DNA from: an uncultured Porphyromonadaceae bacterium
GTDB lineage: Bacteria > Bacteroidota > Bacteroidia > Bacteroidales > Muribaculaceae
DNA length: 63,417 nucleotides
Reading direction: 5' to 3'
Assembly: GCA_947575235.1 (NCBI GenBank)
Contig: CANPMT010000009.1
Span: forward strand, 1 to 63,417
Shown: piece by piece, positions 59,369 to 63,417 of the stretch
Numbering within the stretch: the stretch's first letter is position 1
Layout of the letters: the number at the start of each line of letters is the position of its first letter
Notes under the pieces: model-generated
The model's input: the letters and a program-made list of their open reading frames with translations, nothing else
Told to the model about the DNA's origin: nothing
The model's database searches: none
Made by a program: the position numbers and the translations under genes

Positions 59369-60568
59369 TCAGTGCTTGAACTGAGAGGCAATCGAATATA
59401 CCTTCTCCATAATCTTTGTGTCCACCTCCGTGAGGCGCAGGTTGCGTCGGCTCATCACACGCTCGGCAATGTCATGAAATTTCTTCATGCTCACAGTGGA
59501 GAATCCTGTTGTGGGGCTTCCCTCGCTGAAGCTCGGCACGAACACTCTCGGGAATCCCGCGCCATGCAGATTCACGCCTACGCCCAGGACAGTGGCGGTG
59601 TTGAGCATACAGTTTACGCCGATTTTGGTGTGGTCGCCCATAATCGGGCCGCAGAACTGGAGGTCGGTGCGCATGAAAGTGTGGGTGCGGTAGTTCCAGA
59701 TGCGTATTTTTGAATAATCGTTTTTAAGATTAGAGGCATTCACGCCGGCGCCTATGTTGCACCATTCACCTACGACAGCGTTTCCGAGATAGCCGTCATG
59801 GGCTTTATTGCTGAACCCGAACATTACAGAATTGTCAATCTCTCCGCCAACCTTGCAATAAGGGCCGAATGTGCATCCCCCATAGATTTTGGCACCCATC
59901 CTGATCTTGGCGTTGTCGCACAAGGCGAGGGGGCCGCGAACGGAGCAACCCTCCATAATCTCCGCATTCCTACCTATATATATAGGGCCGTCAGTGAGAT
60001 TGATTGTAGAGGCAAAAATCTCCGCACCCTCCTCGATGAAGAGTTTCGGTGTTCCGTCGGCAAAGCAGAGGTCGCCGATCACCCGGTTGGAGGGGTGAAG
60101 GGGGAGGGATTCGCGGTTGGCTGTAATGCGGGGGAAATCCTCCTCGATCATCTGCGGGTTAAGACGGAAAACGTCGAACACATATTTTATAATCCTGATA
60201 TCGGCTGAATATTCCGTAGCCGTCCAGTCGCGCTTGTTGAACTGCTCGGCTGTGCCGCAGAAAGCTAATACAGTGTCATTGCAGATTAGAGCATTGCCCG
60301 GCTTCAGGTCGGAGATGTGTCTTACGAGGTCAGGGTCGGGGAGGAGTGCTCCATTTAAAAAGAGGGCGGTCTCATCCGGGAGAGGTCCGTTGCCGAATTT
60401 CTCTCGTAGGTAATCGACAGGGAGATAAGAGTAATGAGCCGGCAGGGCATGCTGCCATTTCTCTATGATAGTAGATATACCCACCCTGAAATCAGCGACA
60501 GGGCGTGTAAAGCTAAGGGGGAGGAGGTTAAGATGGCTCTCTTCAGAGTCGGTGAGATATATATTCAT
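59369..60568 (-). CDS. GlmU-like sugar nucleotidyltransferase/hexapeptide protein
   Basis: This 399-aa two-part protein is of the Bacteroidetes alternative GlmU type. The N-terminal half resembles a nucleotidyltransferase (LPLSFTRPVADFRVGISTIIEKW). The C-terminal half is a left-handed beta-helix (DGPIYIGRNAEIMEGCSVRG, GAKIYGGCTFGPYCKVGGEI, GEWCNIGAGVNASNLKNDY) with a short helical end. It probably activates or acetylates a hexose-phosphate for cell-envelope sugars. Whether it replaces the ordinary GlmU is not known from this window. It has its own promoter at 60623. Confidence 0.85.
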   Translation of the reverse strand: MNIYLTDSEESHLNLLPLSFTRPVADFRVGISTIIEKWQHALPAHYSYLPVDYLREKFGNGPLPDETALFLNGALLPDPDLVRHISDLKPGNALICNDTVLAFCGTAEQFNKRDWTATEYSADIRIIKYVFDVFRLNPQMIEEDFPRITANRESLPLHPSNRVIGDLCFADGTPKLFIEEGAEIFASTINLTDGPIYIGRNAEIMEGCSVRGPLALCDNAKIRMGAKIYGGCTFGPYCKVGGEIDNSVMFGFSNKAHDGYLGNAVVGEWCNIGAGVNASNLKNDYSKIRIWNYRTHTFMRTDLQFCGPIMGDHTKIGVNCMLNTATVLGVGVNLHGAGFPRVFVPSFSEGSPTTGFSTVSMKKFHDIAERVMSRRNLRLTEVDTKIMEKVYSIASQFKH

Positions 60569-60622
60569 TGTTCAAAATCTTGGGAGGTTGAGGGAGAATT
60601 GCTCATAATGAACAATTTTGTG

Positions 60623-60653
60623 CAAAAGTAGCATAAAATATGTTAAGCATCAA
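60623..60653 (-). promoter_or_regulatory. Promoter of the GlmU-like gene
   Basis: TACTTTTG (60623-60630) and TTG (60651-60653) on the minus strand are 20 bases apart. The 379-base gap 60569-60947 holds this, the str promoter and the rpsL leader. Confidence 0.65.
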
Positions 60654-60780
60654 ATAAAATACTGTTAAAAAGATTAAACGGGGTAAATAGGATTTAAAAA
60701 TAGAGGTGGTTGTGATGGTAAGAGGAGAAGATAATAGAGGTGTGAATAATTATTTTTAAGAAATTTTTTGAGGGTTTTGT

Positions 60781-60811
60781 TTGTGTAATAGGTTAATTTT
60801 CATTACCTTTG
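60781..60811 (+). promoter_or_regulatory. Promoter of the str operon
   Basis: TTG (60781-60783) and TACCTTTG (60804-60811) are 20 bases apart. The leader to rpsL is about 130 bases and could carry translational control; an upstream in-frame ATG at 60852 lies in it. Confidence 0.65.
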
Positions 60812-60947
60812 CAAAGTTTTTGAGGGCCTTTTATCTTCGGATGTCTCTTAAATGGCTGGTTTGCAGTTATTTGAGGGTATGTTTGAGTGTAAAGGTGAAG
60901 GGTTTTCAGGAATTGAATTAACACAATATCAATTTTTAGAGACTAGA

Positions 60948-61331
60948 ATGCCAACTATTCAGCAATTAGTAAGAAAAGGACGCGTCGCTCTCAAGGATAA
61001 GAGCAAATCGCCTGCCTTGGATTCATGTCCTCAGCGCCGTGGTGTTTGTGTGCGTGTTTACACCACCACACCTAAGAAGCCTAACTCGGCTATGCGTAAG
61101 GTAGCTCGTGTGCGTCTCACCAACGGTAAGGAGGTTAACTCCTACATTCCGGGCGAGGGTCACAACCTTCAGGAGCACTCGATCGTAATGGTTCGCGGCG
61201 GACGTGTGAAAGATCTTCCGGGTGTACGTTACCACATTGTTCGTGGTACACTTGATACCGCAGGTGTGCAGGGTCGTACCCAGCGTCGTTCCAAGTACGG
61301 AGCAAAGCGTCCTAAAGCAGCTAAGAAATAA
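60948..61331 (+). CDS. rpsL: Ribosomal protein uS12
   Basis: This is the decoding-centre protein of the small subunit, 127 aa from the ATG at 60948 ([12 protein letters not shown]). The frame is open from 60852, but that part lacks family residues. The streptomycin-related lysines are in [18 protein letters not shown] and [14 protein letters not shown], both with the sensitive wild-type residues. It starts the str operon with rpsG and fusA. Confidence 0.98.
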   Translation: MPTIQQLVRKGRVALKDKSKSPALDSCPQRRGVCVRVYTTTPKKPNSAMRKVARVRLTNGKEVNSYIPGEGHNLQEHSIVMVRGGRVKDLPGVRYHIVRGTLDTAGVQGRTQRRSKYGAKRPKAAKK

Positions 61332-61476
61332 TAAAAGCAGCTTCTTACAAATCAATCAAAACAACAAACGTTTTTGATTTATTGGATGGCTAATGGTTGA
61401 GTAAACCCGGCAAGAGAGCCGAGTTGAAGATTGCAAAAGCAGCCGAAATCAAAACATTAAACAAGACTACTCAAAA

Positions 61477-61953
61477 ATGAGAAAAGCAAAGCCTAAGAAA
61501 AGGGTGATCCTTCCGGATCCCGTTTTCCACGACGTGAAGGTTACAAAGTTCGTCAATCATCTAATGTATGATGGCAAGAAGAACACGTCGTACACTATCT
61601 TCTACACCGCATTGGAGACCGTGAAGGCCAAGATGCCCAACGAGGAGAAATCTGCACTCGAGATCTGGAAGCAGGCTCTTGAGAACGTAACTCCCCAGGT
61701 GGAGGTGAAGTCCCGCCGTGTCGGTGGCGCCACTTTCCAGGTTCCTACAGAGATCCGCGGCGACCGCAAGGAGTCGATATCAATGAAAAATCTCATCAAC
61801 TACGCACGTAAGCGCGGCGGCAAGACTATGGCCGACAAGCTCGCAGCCGAGATTGTTGACGCGTTCAACGACCAGGGTGGCGCATTCAAGAGAAAAGAGG
61901 ATATGCACCGCATGGCTGAGGCCAACCGCGCTTTCGCACATTTCAGATTTTAA
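61477..61953 (+). CDS. rpsG: Ribosomal protein uS7
   Basis: This primary 16S rRNA-binding protein of the head is 158 aa. [20 protein letters not shown] at the start, [15 protein letters not shown] in the middle and the closing [20 protein letters not shown] match the family. It lies 145 bases after rpsL and 14 bases before fusA. Confidence 0.98.
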   Translation: MRKAKPKKRVILPDPVFHDVKVTKFVNHLMYDGKKNTSYTIFYTALETVKAKMPNEEKSALEIWKQALENVTPQVEVKSRRVGGATFQVPTEIRGDRKESISMKNLINYARKRGGKTMADKLAAEIVDAFNDQGGAFKRKEDMHRMAEANRAFAHFRF

Positions 61954-61967
61954 ATTGAACGATCAAA

Positions 61968-63417
<1,450 letters not shown>

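Overview
The window reads as chromosomal DNA of a Bacteroidales bacterium, most likely of the Muribaculaceae (inference). The grounds are promoters of the Bacteroidetes type (TTG, then 17-20 bases, then TAnnTTTG), SusC/SusD outer-membrane pairs, lineage genes (gldE, the GlmU-like sugar nucleotidyltransferase, DUF6089/DUF6242, paired ompH genes), SPI-type secreted proteins ending in a short QGxR-type tail, and fairly GC-rich coding sequence with AT-rich gaps. About 48 protein genes are supported. I found no rRNA, tRNA, CRISPR array or insertion sequence.

Layout. (1) 0.15-13.2 kb is a glycan-utilisation cluster. One minus-strand operon runs SusC, SusD, a two-module secreted binding protein and a GH28-fold protein. 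A divergent multimodular glycosidase and a convergent GH92 follow. No regulator lies within it. (2) 13.3-21.5 kb is envelope biogenesis on the minus strand: DUF6242, DUF6089, uppS, bamA, two Skp/OmpH chaperones, murI and a small TPR protein. (3) 21.7-27.5 kb is a minus-strand run of two rhomboid proteases, a membrane EEP hydrolase, an M3 peptidase and a shortened ribD. (4) 27.7-33.4 kb on the plus strand holds a GH3 lipoprotein, HU, argS and a Bax-inhibitor-like protein. (5) 33.6-36.1 kb is the oddest stretch. It has a 41-residue membrane peptide, two short tandem-repeat arrays around a terminator, and an AT-rich two-gene island lying between two copies of the 3' end of a phosphopantetheinyl transferase gene. 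(6) 36-45.3 kb holds that transferase, gldE, an AddA-like helicase-nuclease, SUI1, a porin, a thioredoxin-fold lipoprotein and an acyltransferase. (7) 45.4-53.2 kb holds pnp, a SusE/F-like binding protein, a DUF4421 barrel, mltG, hpf, a Xer recombinase and rpsU. (8) 53.4-58.7 kb holds an amino-deoxysugar cassette (aminotransferase, acyltransferase, two ketoisomerase paralogues), a gamma-carbonic anhydrase and an M24 aminopeptidase. (9) 58.7-59.3 kb is a gene-free gap carrying a strong candidate structured small RNA followed by two large hairpins. (10) The end holds a GlmU-like enzyme and the start of the str operon (rpsL, rpsG, fusA cut by the window edge).

Three things look least ordinary. 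The first is the island bounded by duplicated gene ends at 34.0-36.1 kb. The second is a recurring pattern in which 18-22 bp tandem repeats start on or across a stop codon (13.3, 21.7, 33.8 and 34.0 kb). The third is the promoter, closed-stem, hairpin and terminator arrangement at 59.0 kb. All alignments were done by eye, with no database search.
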